Of a stretch of 64,000 nt of DNA, positions 36,688 through 43,495 are shown piece after piece; the stretch's first letter is position 1; the number at the start of each line of letters is the position of its first letter. Source of the DNA: Lysobacterales bacterium. Its GTDB lineage: Bacteria > Pseudomonadota > Gammaproteobacteria > Xanthomonadales > SZUA-38. The notes beneath the pieces are model-generated. The model made no database searches. It had not been told where the DNA came from and worked only from the letters and a program-made list of their open reading frames with translations. Location: contig JANQOZ010000026.1 of NCBI GenBank assembly GCA_028285525.1, positions 62,001 to 126,000 of the forward strand, in the 5' to 3' direction. A program made the translations under genes and the position numbers.

Positions 36688-37212
36688 CTAAACGGCGTTT
36701 CCCCTTATGGGACACTGGCGACACAACCGCACTTCACACAAGCGGCAGATCCTGTGTTTTGCCATTTCGGTATCGGGCAGGTTCGCCAGGACCTTCTCCA
36801 GCAGATTACCGAGGCGTTGACGATCCTGTTCGGATAGCCCTTTTAATCCTGCCTCTAGAACATCCAGCCGTCTGCTCAGAAGCTTTTTCCGCAGCCTGCT
36901 GCCTTTTGGGGTTAGATGCAGTGCGACAGCGCGACCATCTTCTCCTTTCCTTCGCTCAACGAGACCGTCATCCTCGAGTCTGTCGATCAAGCGCACGGTT
37001 CCCGGATGAGAACGGCCGAGGACCTGCCGCAACGTTTCTACCGCAAGCCCCGGCGCATATCCGACCACCACCAGCGCCGCCGCGGATTCACCCTTTCGAT
37101 GCAAGACCTCGTCGAGCCCCGATCGAATCCGATCGTTGAGCGCGATGGCGACTGCGCCAAGCAAATTGGTTGTCTTATCCACCGCCGCAATGTAAATCCC
37201 GCGACCTGCCAT
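36688..37212 (-). CDS. MarR-family regulator with a C-terminal four-cysteine motif
   Basis: A 174-residue winged-helix protein. The MarR core is clear: LGRSHPGTVRLIDRLEDDGLVERR with the wing LHLTPKG (about 75-110). It ends in CRLCEVRLCRQCPIRGN, a C-x2-C-x4-C-x2-C group that could bind a metal or serve as a redox switch. ATG 37212 is preferred to 37242 because the second would fall inside the palindrome 37234-37252. It is divergent from a Tat-type DUF3237 gene, its probable target together with itself. Effector unknown; a thiol or metal signal is suggested by the cysteines but not shown. Confidence 0.82.
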   Translation of the reverse strand: MAGRGIYIAAVDKTTNLLGAVAIALNDRIRSGLDEVLHRKGESAAALVVVGYAPGLAVETLRQVLGRSHPGTVRLIDRLEDDGLVERRKGEDGRAVALHLTPKGSRLRKKLLSRRLDVLEAGLKGLSEQDRQRLGNLLEKVLANLPDTEMAKHRICRLCEVRLCRQCPIRGNAV

Positions 37213-37233
37213 TTCAATCACAGCCTGGACATT

Positions 37234-37252
37234 TATATGCATGCCGCATATA
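37234..37252. promoter_or_regulatory. Palindromic operator candidate between MarR and DUF3237 genes
   Basis: Arms TATATGC and GCATATA are separated by ATGCC. The dyad lies 22 bp before the preferred MarR start and 31 bp before the DUF3237 ATG, well placed to control both. Confidence 0.6.
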
Positions 37253-37283
37253 TTTAACCAAGATCAACCAGGACTTCTCTGCC

Positions 37284-37916
37284 ATGACAGACAACCCTCG
37301 TCGACAGTTCCTGGTGGGTGCCGGTATGGCCGGCGGCGCAGCGATAGCAGGCACCGTCTCCGCCCAAACGCCCATTGCAAAGACCCTGAAACCCGAAAGC
37401 TATCGCGAAGCGGTCCTCCGGCCAGATGACTGGGACGCCGACACCGCACCCGGGCTTAGCTTTCTTTTTGAAGCGCGCGTTAAGCTCTATCTCCCTCCGC
37501 TGACGGTGGGTTCAACGCCCGAGGGCAATCGCATCATCTACGTTGTGAAGGATGGAACCTTCGAAGGACCACACCTGAAAGGCCGTGTCGTTCCCAACTC
37601 GGGCGCGGACTGGGTCCGCATTCGAAGCGACGGGACCGGCGTGCTGGACGTCCGGTTCTGCCTTGAGACCCACGATAATGCGTTGCTTTATGTGTACTGG
37701 CAGGGCCGATTTTGGACTAACGCAGAGCATGCCGAATACGCGTTAGACCTAACGAAACCCGACGATCCTGATGGCGCGTGGCGTTACTATTTCCGTACCG
37801 CTCCGCTATTTGAGACCGGTGATCCACGATACGCATGGCTTAACAACGTCGTTGCTGTCAGCAAATCCAGAACTGGTGACGGCGGCCCAATTCACCGGGT
37901 TTTCGCCGTGACCTGA
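37284..37916 (+). CDS. Tat-exported DUF3237-domain protein
   Basis: A 210-residue protein with a leader that has the twin-arginine look (NPRRQFLVGAGMAGGAAIAG, cleavage near VSAQT) and a single DUF3237 domain: FEARVKLYLPPLTVGST, then RIIYVVKDGTFEGPHLKGRV and DWVRIRSDGTGVLDVRF. The domain's function is not established. The reading frame runs upstream to 37170, but those residues precede the operator and lack coding character, so ATG 37284 is used. It is divergent from the MarR gene and followed by the barrel pseudogene fragment. Confidence 0.72.
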   Translation: MTDNPRRQFLVGAGMAGGAAIAGTVSAQTPIAKTLKPESYREAVLRPDDWDADTAPGLSFLFEARVKLYLPPLTVGSTPEGNRIIYVVKDGTFEGPHLKGRVVPNSGADWVRIRSDGTGVLDVRFCLETHDNALLYVYWQGRFWTNAEHAEYALDLTKPDDPDGAWRYYFRTAPLFETGDPRYAWLNNVVAVSKSRTGDGGPIHRVFAVT

Positions 37917-38010
37917 TGGCAGCCCCCAGAGTCGCGATGAACCACCCAAGACGTCATTCCCGGCTGCCCTCCGATGTCCCGGCAAGCCCTCAGAGGAAAC
38001 ACCGGCACCA

Positions 38011-38348
38011 TTGGACTCGGTGGTACCGCGGCGGATCTAGGGCTGATTGCAGAACACTTGCGCGACACTCGCGACCTCACCAAAACACCGATCACGGTAT
38101 TTGATGACGATACCTTTGCCGGGCTCGGACTGACGCTCAACGACAGTCAGGATACCGAGCTGCTTGCGGGCTTAATCCGGGATCACCGCACCAGCGCGAT
38201 CCAGTAATCAGCCGAGTTCCAGCGGCGTATCGGTGCTCGGAACCTGCTAGAGCTTGAGGCGAGGATTTTCAGTGGAGGAGACGACCCGTTTATTGGAGCC
38301 TTTTCTGACGATGATTTTTTGGTGGTGCGCTGGACTCACTACTTTTGA
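38011..38348 (+). pseudogene. 3' fragment of a paralogous outer-membrane barrel gene
   Basis: Bases 38011-38260 repeat 36180-36429 of the intact barrel gene with four differences. One of them turns a Tyr codon into TAA (CAG TAA at 38205-38207). Beyond 38260 identity drops at once to roughly 60 per cent, but length and frame are kept to the TGA at 38346-38348; read-through encodes a sensible C-terminus (FSGGDDPFIGAF ... RWTHYF). The 5' boundary is abrupt and the upstream part of the gene is absent. It is therefore the remnant of a genuine second barrel gene whose middle was overwritten by its neighbour, rather than a simple recent copy. No transposase or terminal repeat is visible. Confidence 0.85.
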
Positions 38349-38515
38349 CCCGGATATTCAAACTCCTCTGGATACTCTTTTAAGATCCCCCGTAACACCC
38401 TCCGCCAAGCGAAGCAGCGAGGTTTTGTGCGGTTTCTTTCACCCGCGTCATTAGACAAGTTAAGCAGGGCGTCGCAGCAGTGGACGCATGGTTAGTTTCA
38501 ATGACAAAGGTACTT

Positions 38516-40705
38516 ATGTTTACTGAAAACGTACGTCTAATCGCAATACTTGCCGTGGCAACGTATGTGGCAAGCCCAGCAGTGGCCGAAGACACCTGGA
38601 CTTACCCGCAGGCGAGAGTCAGCACCACAACCGATACCTTCCAGATCTCAGTGCCTGACCCTTATCGCTGGCTTGAAGAGCTGGAAAGCGCGGAGACGAC
38701 CGCGTTTGTTCAGGATCAAAACGCGCTGGCAACGGGATTTCTGGATGCTTTGCCGGAGGTCGAGCGATTCAAAGAAGCACTTTCCAACACCGAATCGGGC
38801 TCCTGGCCAGGCGTTCCTGCCTGGCGGAATGGGTTCTGGCTGCGGCGGTCCTACCAGGAAGACGGGTCTCAGCAGTGGTTAATCCAGAAGGCGCTGGACG
38901 ATGCGCCAATCTTTACGATCAGCAGCGCTGAGCTGGAGGTTGCGGAGCTGCGCTGGATCGACCCGTCGCCCGACGGCAGGGTGCTGGCCTATAGCGTGGT
39001 CGTCGACGGCGGCGATCTTGAGGAAATTCGGTTCCTGGATATGGCAACGAAGCATCCTCTTCCCGACACGCTGAGGGGCATCAAATTCAACTATCCCGTT
39101 TGGCTTCGCGACAGCAGCGGCGTGGTCTATCCCCGCCTGGAGCGCCCTGGCAACCTTGAGAGCGACGGCGTAGATCGGCATGCGAGTCTTGCGGTGCACC
39201 GCATGGGCGCCCCGCAGAGCGACGATCAAATCCTGTTCTCTGTCCGGGAAGCGTCCTCGGACGGTGATTTGTTCAGCGTCGATCAGGACCACGCGAGCCG
39301 GTTCCTTGTCGTCACCCACTACCTCGTCGCAAAACGCGCTTACTCAACCTATCTGATCGACCAGGGAAGGGGCGCCAGGCCTCATCTCGCCGATAGGGTT
39401 GAACCTATCTTTGAGGCCGCCACGGCCCAAAGGGCTTTTGTCGGCGCCACGGACGATCTTTTGTACTTTCAAGTTCAGGACGAGGTCGCGCCAAAGGGAA
39501 GAATCATTGCCGTCAACGCCGCTAAGCCAACTGAAGTCAAAACCGTGGTCTCAGAGGGCGATGCGGTTCTGAGCGCCACCACCATGACCGGAGACCAGCT
39601 GGTGGTGCTCGGCCGCAAGGACGTATTGGCGGACATGCGAGTCTATTCACTGACCGGAACCCTGTCGCATCAGGTGAAAATGCCGGCACCTGGGTCTGCC
39701 TTCAGCCTCAGCAGCGCTGGACCCACCGGCGTTGTCCATTTCGGCTTTGATGCGTTTACGGTACCCGCCACGGTCTTGAGTCATGATCTGACCGAACAAA
39801 CTACACGCCGCAGTGATCGTCGAGACCTGAAGTTTGATTCCGAGCAATACGTCAGCCGACAGCTGTTTGTGACCTCCAGTGGCGGTGCTCGCGTACCGCT
39901 GTTTGTGTCACATCGAAAAGGGCTCAAGCTCCCGGCACCCACCATGCTGCACGGGTATGGCGCAGTAGGTATGGTTGTCGAGCCACAGTTTCGCAGCGAG
40001 TGGGGCGCCTGGATGGCCGCTGGTGGCGTGTTCGCCGTGGCCAACGTTCGGGGCGGTGGCGCCTACGGCCGCAGCTGGAGCGAAGCGGGCATTCTCGCCC
40101 AACGCCAAAACACCTACGATGATTTTATTGCGGCTGCCAGCGAGCTCGTTGAGCTTGGCGTTACCTCAACAGAGCAGCTTGTTATCGATGGTGCCTCTAA
40201 TGGGGGCATGCTGGTTGGCGCCGTGCTGGCACAGCGTCCGGACCTCTTTGCTGCGGCAACCCCACGGGTACCTGTGATGGATGTCGTCCGCTTTGCTTCG
40301 CAAACCGCAGGCCCACGCATGATTCCTTTCATCGGCGATCCAAACAACCCTGCGCAACTCGGTAACCTTCTTCGCTGGTCACCGCTTCACAGTCTGCGCG
40401 ATGGCGTTTGCTATCCCGCAACGCTCATTGTGGCCGCTATGAATGACGACCTCGTCCATCCCAGCCAATCCTATAAGTACGCTGCCCGACTGCAGGCGGT
40501 TCAGGACTGTGAGCGACCGGTCCTGATGCTCACCAGCACCGAGGGTGGTCATATGGGCCCTACCAACAAGGACGCAAGAACGCTGGGGTCGGCCCGGGTC
40601 CTGGCATTTGCGGCGGCTAGGACGGGACTCAAGACCGATCAACTGATGACTGGCGCGACGGCTGCGACGAATCAGGTTGCTGCGGCTGGGACCCACGGCG
40701 AATGA
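38516..40705 (+). CDS. Secreted prolyl oligopeptidase-family (S9A) serine peptidase
   Basis: About 729 residues from ATG 38516, which has AAAGG upstream and begins a good signal peptide (VRLIAILAVATYVASPAVAED). The N-terminal S9 segment (DPYRWLEELES) leads to a beta-propeller, then an alpha/beta hydrolase with nucleophile Ser561 in GASNGGM, Asp in MNDDLVHP and His in EGGHMGP. S9A enzymes cleave short proline-containing peptides; the propeller limits access to small substrates. Frames starting at 38480 or 38501 would only lengthen the leader. The C-terminal tail overlaps, on the opposite strand, the end of the DMT transporter gene by 77 bp. Confidence 0.9.
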   Translation: MFTENVRLIAILAVATYVASPAVAEDTWTYPQARVSTTTDTFQISVPDPYRWLEELESAETTAFVQDQNALATGFLDALPEVERFKEALSNTESGSWPGVPAWRNGFWLRRSYQEDGSQQWLIQKALDDAPIFTISSAELEVAELRWIDPSPDGRVLAYSVVVDGGDLEEIRFLDMATKHPLPDTLRGIKFNYPVWLRDSSGVVYPRLERPGNLESDGVDRHASLAVHRMGAPQSDDQILFSVREASSDGDLFSVDQDHASRFLVVTHYLVAKRAYSTYLIDQGRGARPHLADRVEPIFEAATAQRAFVGATDDLLYFQVQDEVAPKGRIIAVNAAKPTEVKTVVSEGDAVLSATTMTGDQLVVLGRKDVLADMRVYSLTGTLSHQVKMPAPGSAFSLSSAGPTGVVHFGFDAFTVPATVLSHDLTEQTTRRSDRRDLKFDSEQYVSRQLFVTSSGGARVPLFVSHRKGLKLPAPTMLHGYGAVGMVVEPQFRSEWGAWMAAGGVFAVANVRGGGAYGRSWSEAGILAQRQNTYDDFIAAASELVELGVTSTEQLVIDGASNGGMLVGAVLAQRPDLFAAATPRVPVMDVVRFASQTAGPRMIPFIGDPNNPAQLGNLLRWSPLHSLRDGVCYPATLIVAAMNDDLVHPSQSYKYAARLQAVQDCERPVLMLTSTEGGHMGPTNKDARTLGSARVLAFAAARTGLKTDQLMTGATAATNQVAAAGTHGE

Positions 40706-41216
40706 CATCGGGTGCCGCAGAGATCGACACGTAGGCACCGAGCACGATAAGCGATAGGCCTAGTAAGCGACGCCAGCTCAGAGAGGTTTGGGCTGCGCCG
40801 AACAGCGCAAATTGATCAACGATGGCGGAACTGGTCAGCTGCCCGAGAAGCACGAGAACGATGGCGTTCCCCAGCCCCAGGCGGGGAGCAGCAAAAGTGA
40901 CCGTCGATAGATACGCGATAAACAGCAGACCCGGGAACACGTGGACAGGAGAAAGGCCATCGATTGCCGGAAAGCAACGGCCTTCATTGAGCAAAAAGAG
41001 CATCCAAGCGAACACCGACGCGATCAACGACAGAATAAGCGCAGCTCCAAGTGAGCTTCCGAGATGAGAGGCCAGGCTTGCGTTGAGCGCCGCCATGATC
41101 GGTATTCCAGCGCCCGCCAACACGACCAGCGCTGACAAAACAGTCTGTGTTTGAAACATCGTGGTCAGCCTGTCAATGCGGGGCGCCCGTCCGGGCGCGC
41201 CGCCTCCGTTAGTCAT
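40629..41216 (-). CDS. DMT-superfamily (YdcZ/DUF606-type) membrane transporter
   Basis: A 195-residue protein with about five helices; the family wording GIPIMAALNASLASHLGS, then LGNAIVLVLLGQLTSSAIVDQF and SWRRLLGLSLIVLGAYVSI, matches half-size DMT exporters that act as dimers. The substrate is unknown. ATG 41216 overlaps the tautomerase stop (ATGA), so it is translationally coupled, giving a 19-residue polar leader; a start at ATG 41159 would suit the family better by length. It is the last gene of the GST/NTF2/tautomerase operon. The polar tail after about residue 170 overlaps the 3' end of the peptidase gene. Confidence 0.75.
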   Translation of the reverse strand: MTNGGGAPGRAPRIDRLTTMFQTQTVLSALVVLAGAGIPIMAALNASLASHLGSSLGAALILSLIASVFAWMLFLLNEGRCFPAIDGLSPVHVFPGLLFIAYLSTVTFAAPRLGLGNAIVLVLLGQLTSSAIVDQFALFGAAQTSLSWRRLLGLSLIVLGAYVSISAAPDVIRRGSQPQQPDSSQPSRQSSVDRS

Positions 41217-41434
41217 CGAGGCAAGGAGCGAAGCTCGGTGACGGATCGACCGCCGATGCCCCAGTTATCGGTTTCAACCTCGTCAATGACGACGACGGTG
41301 GTCGCGGGAGACTTGCCCAGAACATCCTGCAGAAGGCTGGTAACGCCCTCTATCAACCGTGCTTTCTCCTCTGCACTCGGACCGGCGCCATGGCTGCCGC
41401 CCTCACGTGTCACTTTGATATTGACGTAAGGCAT
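41213..41434 (-). CDS. 4-oxalocrotonate tautomerase-family protein
   Basis: Seventy-three residues with Pro2 directly after the initiator Met (MPYVNIKVTREGG), the catalytic base of the tautomerase superfamily, followed by EEKARLIEGVTSLLQDVLGK and VVVIDEV. Such small enzymes isomerise keto-enol intermediates of aromatic or dicarbonyl catabolism as hexamers. It lies three bases after the NTF2-like stop and overlaps the transporter start, so all belong to one transcript. The combination with a glutathione transferase points to handling of electrophilic carbonyl compounds, but the substrate is unproven. Confidence 0.82.
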   Translation of the reverse strand: MPYVNIKVTREGGSHGAGPSAEEKARLIEGVTSLLQDVLGKSPATTVVVIDEVETDNWGIGGRSVTELRSLPR

Positions 41435-41437
41435 GCG

Positions 41438-41818
41438 TTAGCTCCGCAGCTCTTCGAACGTGAAGACTTTTGTGATGATTCTCCAGCCGTCGTCGGTCGG
41501 AATCAGCGTCAGCGCGTCCTCGTAGCTGCGCGCCAACATCGTGGCGCTGGCCCGCACAGTTGCCATACGATCATTGATCAACGTCACCTCTCCAATGTTA
41601 AAGGCGCGGTTCTCGCCCCGCGTCATCGGAGAAATTCGCCGATCGATTTCATGGAGATACGTATCGAGGGAGTGCGTCTCGAAGCGACCCTCTGTTGCGT
41701 TGACGTAGAGCAGGTCGGCGTGAAACACCGATTGCAGCGCTACGCTGTCGGCGCGGTAAAGCCCATCGAAATACGCCTCCATGACGTCAAGTACGGCGTC
41801 GAAAGCCGTTTGACTCAC
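41438..41818 (-). CDS. NTF2-like (SnoaL/lumazine-binding-type) protein
   Basis: A 126-residue cytoplasmic protein with the NTF2-like pattern: N-terminal helices (VMEAYFDGLYRADSVALQSVF), a loop with HADLLYVN, then curved-sheet strands ending GWRIITKVFTFEEL. The fold serves as enzyme or binding domain for small hydrophobic ligands; the specific role cannot be told. The stop of the preceding GST overlaps its start by four bases (ATGA), and the tautomerase starts three bases after it. Confidence 0.72.
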   Translation of the reverse strand: MSQTAFDAVLDVMEAYFDGLYRADSVALQSVFHADLLYVNATEGRFETHSLDTYLHEIDRRISPMTRGENRAFNIGEVTLINDRMATVRASATMLARSYEDALTLIPTDDGWRIITKVFTFEELRS

Positions 41819-42426
41819 GATCCGATACCTTCAGCCTTGAGAGCGGCCCTGACGGTTGGACGCTCGGCGATACGGGAAACGTAGCTTGCCAGGTATGGCC
41901 AGTTGCCGAGGTCGATATGCTGAACCCGGGCCCAGCTCGCAACGACAAAGAGATAGGCGTCCGCCGGCGAAAACCGCTCGTCGACCAGGAACTGGCGCTC
42001 GTCTCTCAGCAAACCCTCCAGATAGTCGAACTTGGATGCGACCTTGGTCCGGGCGTCTGCCTTAGTTGCTTCGTCAGATGATTGCGCAAACAGCGGGCTG
42101 AACGCTTTGTGCAGTTCCGAGGCCGTGTAGTTCAGATACTCCTGCATCTTGGCGCGCGGCAGCGTGCCCGGCGCCGGCATTCGGATTTGATCGGGAGATG
42201 AATCCGCAATGAACTGCAGGATAGCGGCGCCTTCGCTAAGCACCTCGCCGTCGTCCAGCTCGAGCGCCGGAACATAGCCTTTGGGGTTTATCGAGCGGAA
42301 TTGTTGTCCGCTATCAGTCAAACCAGAACCTGGGTAGACGGCTTCCAGTTCAAAGTCTGCATCAACTTCTCGCAGCAGGATGTGGCTCGCTAGAGAACAG
42401 GCGCCGGGCATGTAGTAAAGCTTCAT
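41815..42426 (-). CDS. Glutathione S-transferase (beta-class-like)
   Basis: A 203-residue GST: thioredoxin-fold N-terminal domain with the beta-class lead MKLYYMPGACSLASHI (Cys10 in the active-site position), glutathione-binding NPKGYVPALELDDG and EGAAILQFIAD, then the helical C-terminal domain with FSPADAYLFVVASW. It conjugates glutathione to electrophiles or reduces disulphides. It is the first gene of the four-gene operon (GST, NTF2-like, tautomerase, DMT), all joined by short gaps or overlaps, and divergent from the LysR regulator that probably controls it. Confidence 0.88.
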   Translation of the reverse strand: MKLYYMPGACSLASHILLREVDADFELEAVYPGSGLTDSGQQFRSINPKGYVPALELDDGEVLSEGAAILQFIADSSPDQIRMPAPGTLPRAKMQEYLNYTASELHKAFSPLFAQSSDEATKADARTKVASKFDYLEGLLRDERQFLVDERFSPADAYLFVVASWARVQHIDLGNWPYLASYVSRIAERPTVRAALKAEGIGS

Positions 42427-42506
42427 ATTGGCTCACCTTTGAGGTTAGGGAGCCCATAGGTTGAACGCAGACTTGAATTATAGATAACATCGTTTTCTCA
42501 TTTTAA

Positions 42507-42525
42507 TGATCGATTTAATAGATCA
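42507..42525. promoter_or_regulatory. LysR-type binding box between GST operon and LysR gene
   Basis: TGATCGAT-TTA-ATAGATCA has one mismatched pair and fits the T-N11-A rule. Its position just before the LysR start suggests autoregulation as well as control of the GST operon. Confidence 0.55.
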
Positions 42526-42534
42526 ATTGGGCAG

Positions 42535-43413
42535 ATGATGACGCTGGACCAACTGCTGGCGCTGGAAGCGATTGTCTCTACCGGCACATTTCGAGGCGCT
42601 GCAGATCGATTGCACAAAGCGCAGTCAGCGATCAGCCACAAAATCCGCAAGCTGGAGGATGAGCTCGAATTTGATCTCTTTTCCCGATCGGACTATCGGC
42701 CGAAGCTGACGCCACGGGGCGAGATCTTCTATCGAGACTCGCTGCGCATTGTGAATGGCATGCAGGCGCTGCAGGCCACGGCAGCAGAGTTGCGCTCGGA
42801 GCAGGAAGCATCGGTCACCATCTCGGTCAGCGCGACCATGCCCCTGGATCCGCTTCTGGAGGTCCTGGGGCCGATCAGTGAGGCTTATCCGGCCACCCAC
42901 ATTCGAGTACTCACCGACATGATGGGCGGCCCGATATCGCGACTGATGAGCGGCGAGGCTGACCTGATCCTGGCAACGTTATCAGGCGTTTCTGTCGACG
43001 ATGTGGAGACCCTGCCCGTCGGATCGGTCACGATTCGCCCCGTGTGCAGTCCCACCTTCGAACCCGCCGACTTTCCCGGCGTGCGTTCGATTGCGGAAAT
43101 GCAAACCTATTGCCAGGTGGTGGTCGCGGATACGGTTGGCGGCGACTTTGAGCAAAGCCGGGACGTGCTCCCGGGCGGCAGGCGCTGGACAGTTTCCGAC
43201 TTTGCGACCAAGAAGTCGATTCTGCTAAAAGGGCTTGGCTGGGGCGGCATGCCGGAACACCTGATCGAAAAGGAGCTGGCGGACAGAAAACTGACGACGC
43301 TCGATGTCGAGGGCTTTCGACCGCGGCACTCCGAAATCTACGCGGTACGAAAGCGCGGGAAGAACGTCGGGAGAGTCCAGGCCGAACTCTGGAAATCGCT
43401 GGCGGGATCCTAA
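42535..43413 (+). CDS. LysR-family transcriptional regulator
   Basis: A 292-residue LTTR. The N-terminal winged helix (LLALEAIVSTGTFRGAADRLHKAQSAISHKIRKLE: start LLALEAIV, recognition helix AQSAISHKIRKLE, about 7-42) is followed by a two-lobe co-inducer domain (about 90-290). Transcribed away from the GST/NTF2/tautomerase/DMT operon with a palindromic box in the 108-bp gap; activation of that operon in response to its substrate is the ordinary reading. Start is ATGATG at 42535; either codon may be used. Converges with the acylase gene. Confidence 0.88.
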   Translation: MMTLDQLLALEAIVSTGTFRGAADRLHKAQSAISHKIRKLEDELEFDLFSRSDYRPKLTPRGEIFYRDSLRIVNGMQALQATAAELRSEQEASVTISVSATMPLDPLLEVLGPISEAYPATHIRVLTDMMGGPISRLMSGEADLILATLSGVSVDDVETLPVGSVTIRPVCSPTFEPADFPGVRSIAEMQTYCQVVVADTVGGDFEQSRDVLPGGRRWTVSDFATKKSILLKGLGWGGMPEHLIEKELADRKLTTLDVEGFRPRHSEIYAVRKRGKNVGRVQAELWKSLAGS

Positions 43414-43495
43414 AGGGCCGGTTGGTCAAAATGCGCCACCCGAACAGCGCGTCTCGACGTTACCACCGTCGAACCCAGAATCGAGTCGAAAACGT

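Noticed and set aside
36180-38348. Mobile element carrying the MarR and DUF3237 genes between two repeats
   Set aside because: The flanking repeats are direct copies of coding sequence with no transposase, terminal inverted repeat or target duplication. Homology at the far 3' end is old. A paralogue remnant explains it better.
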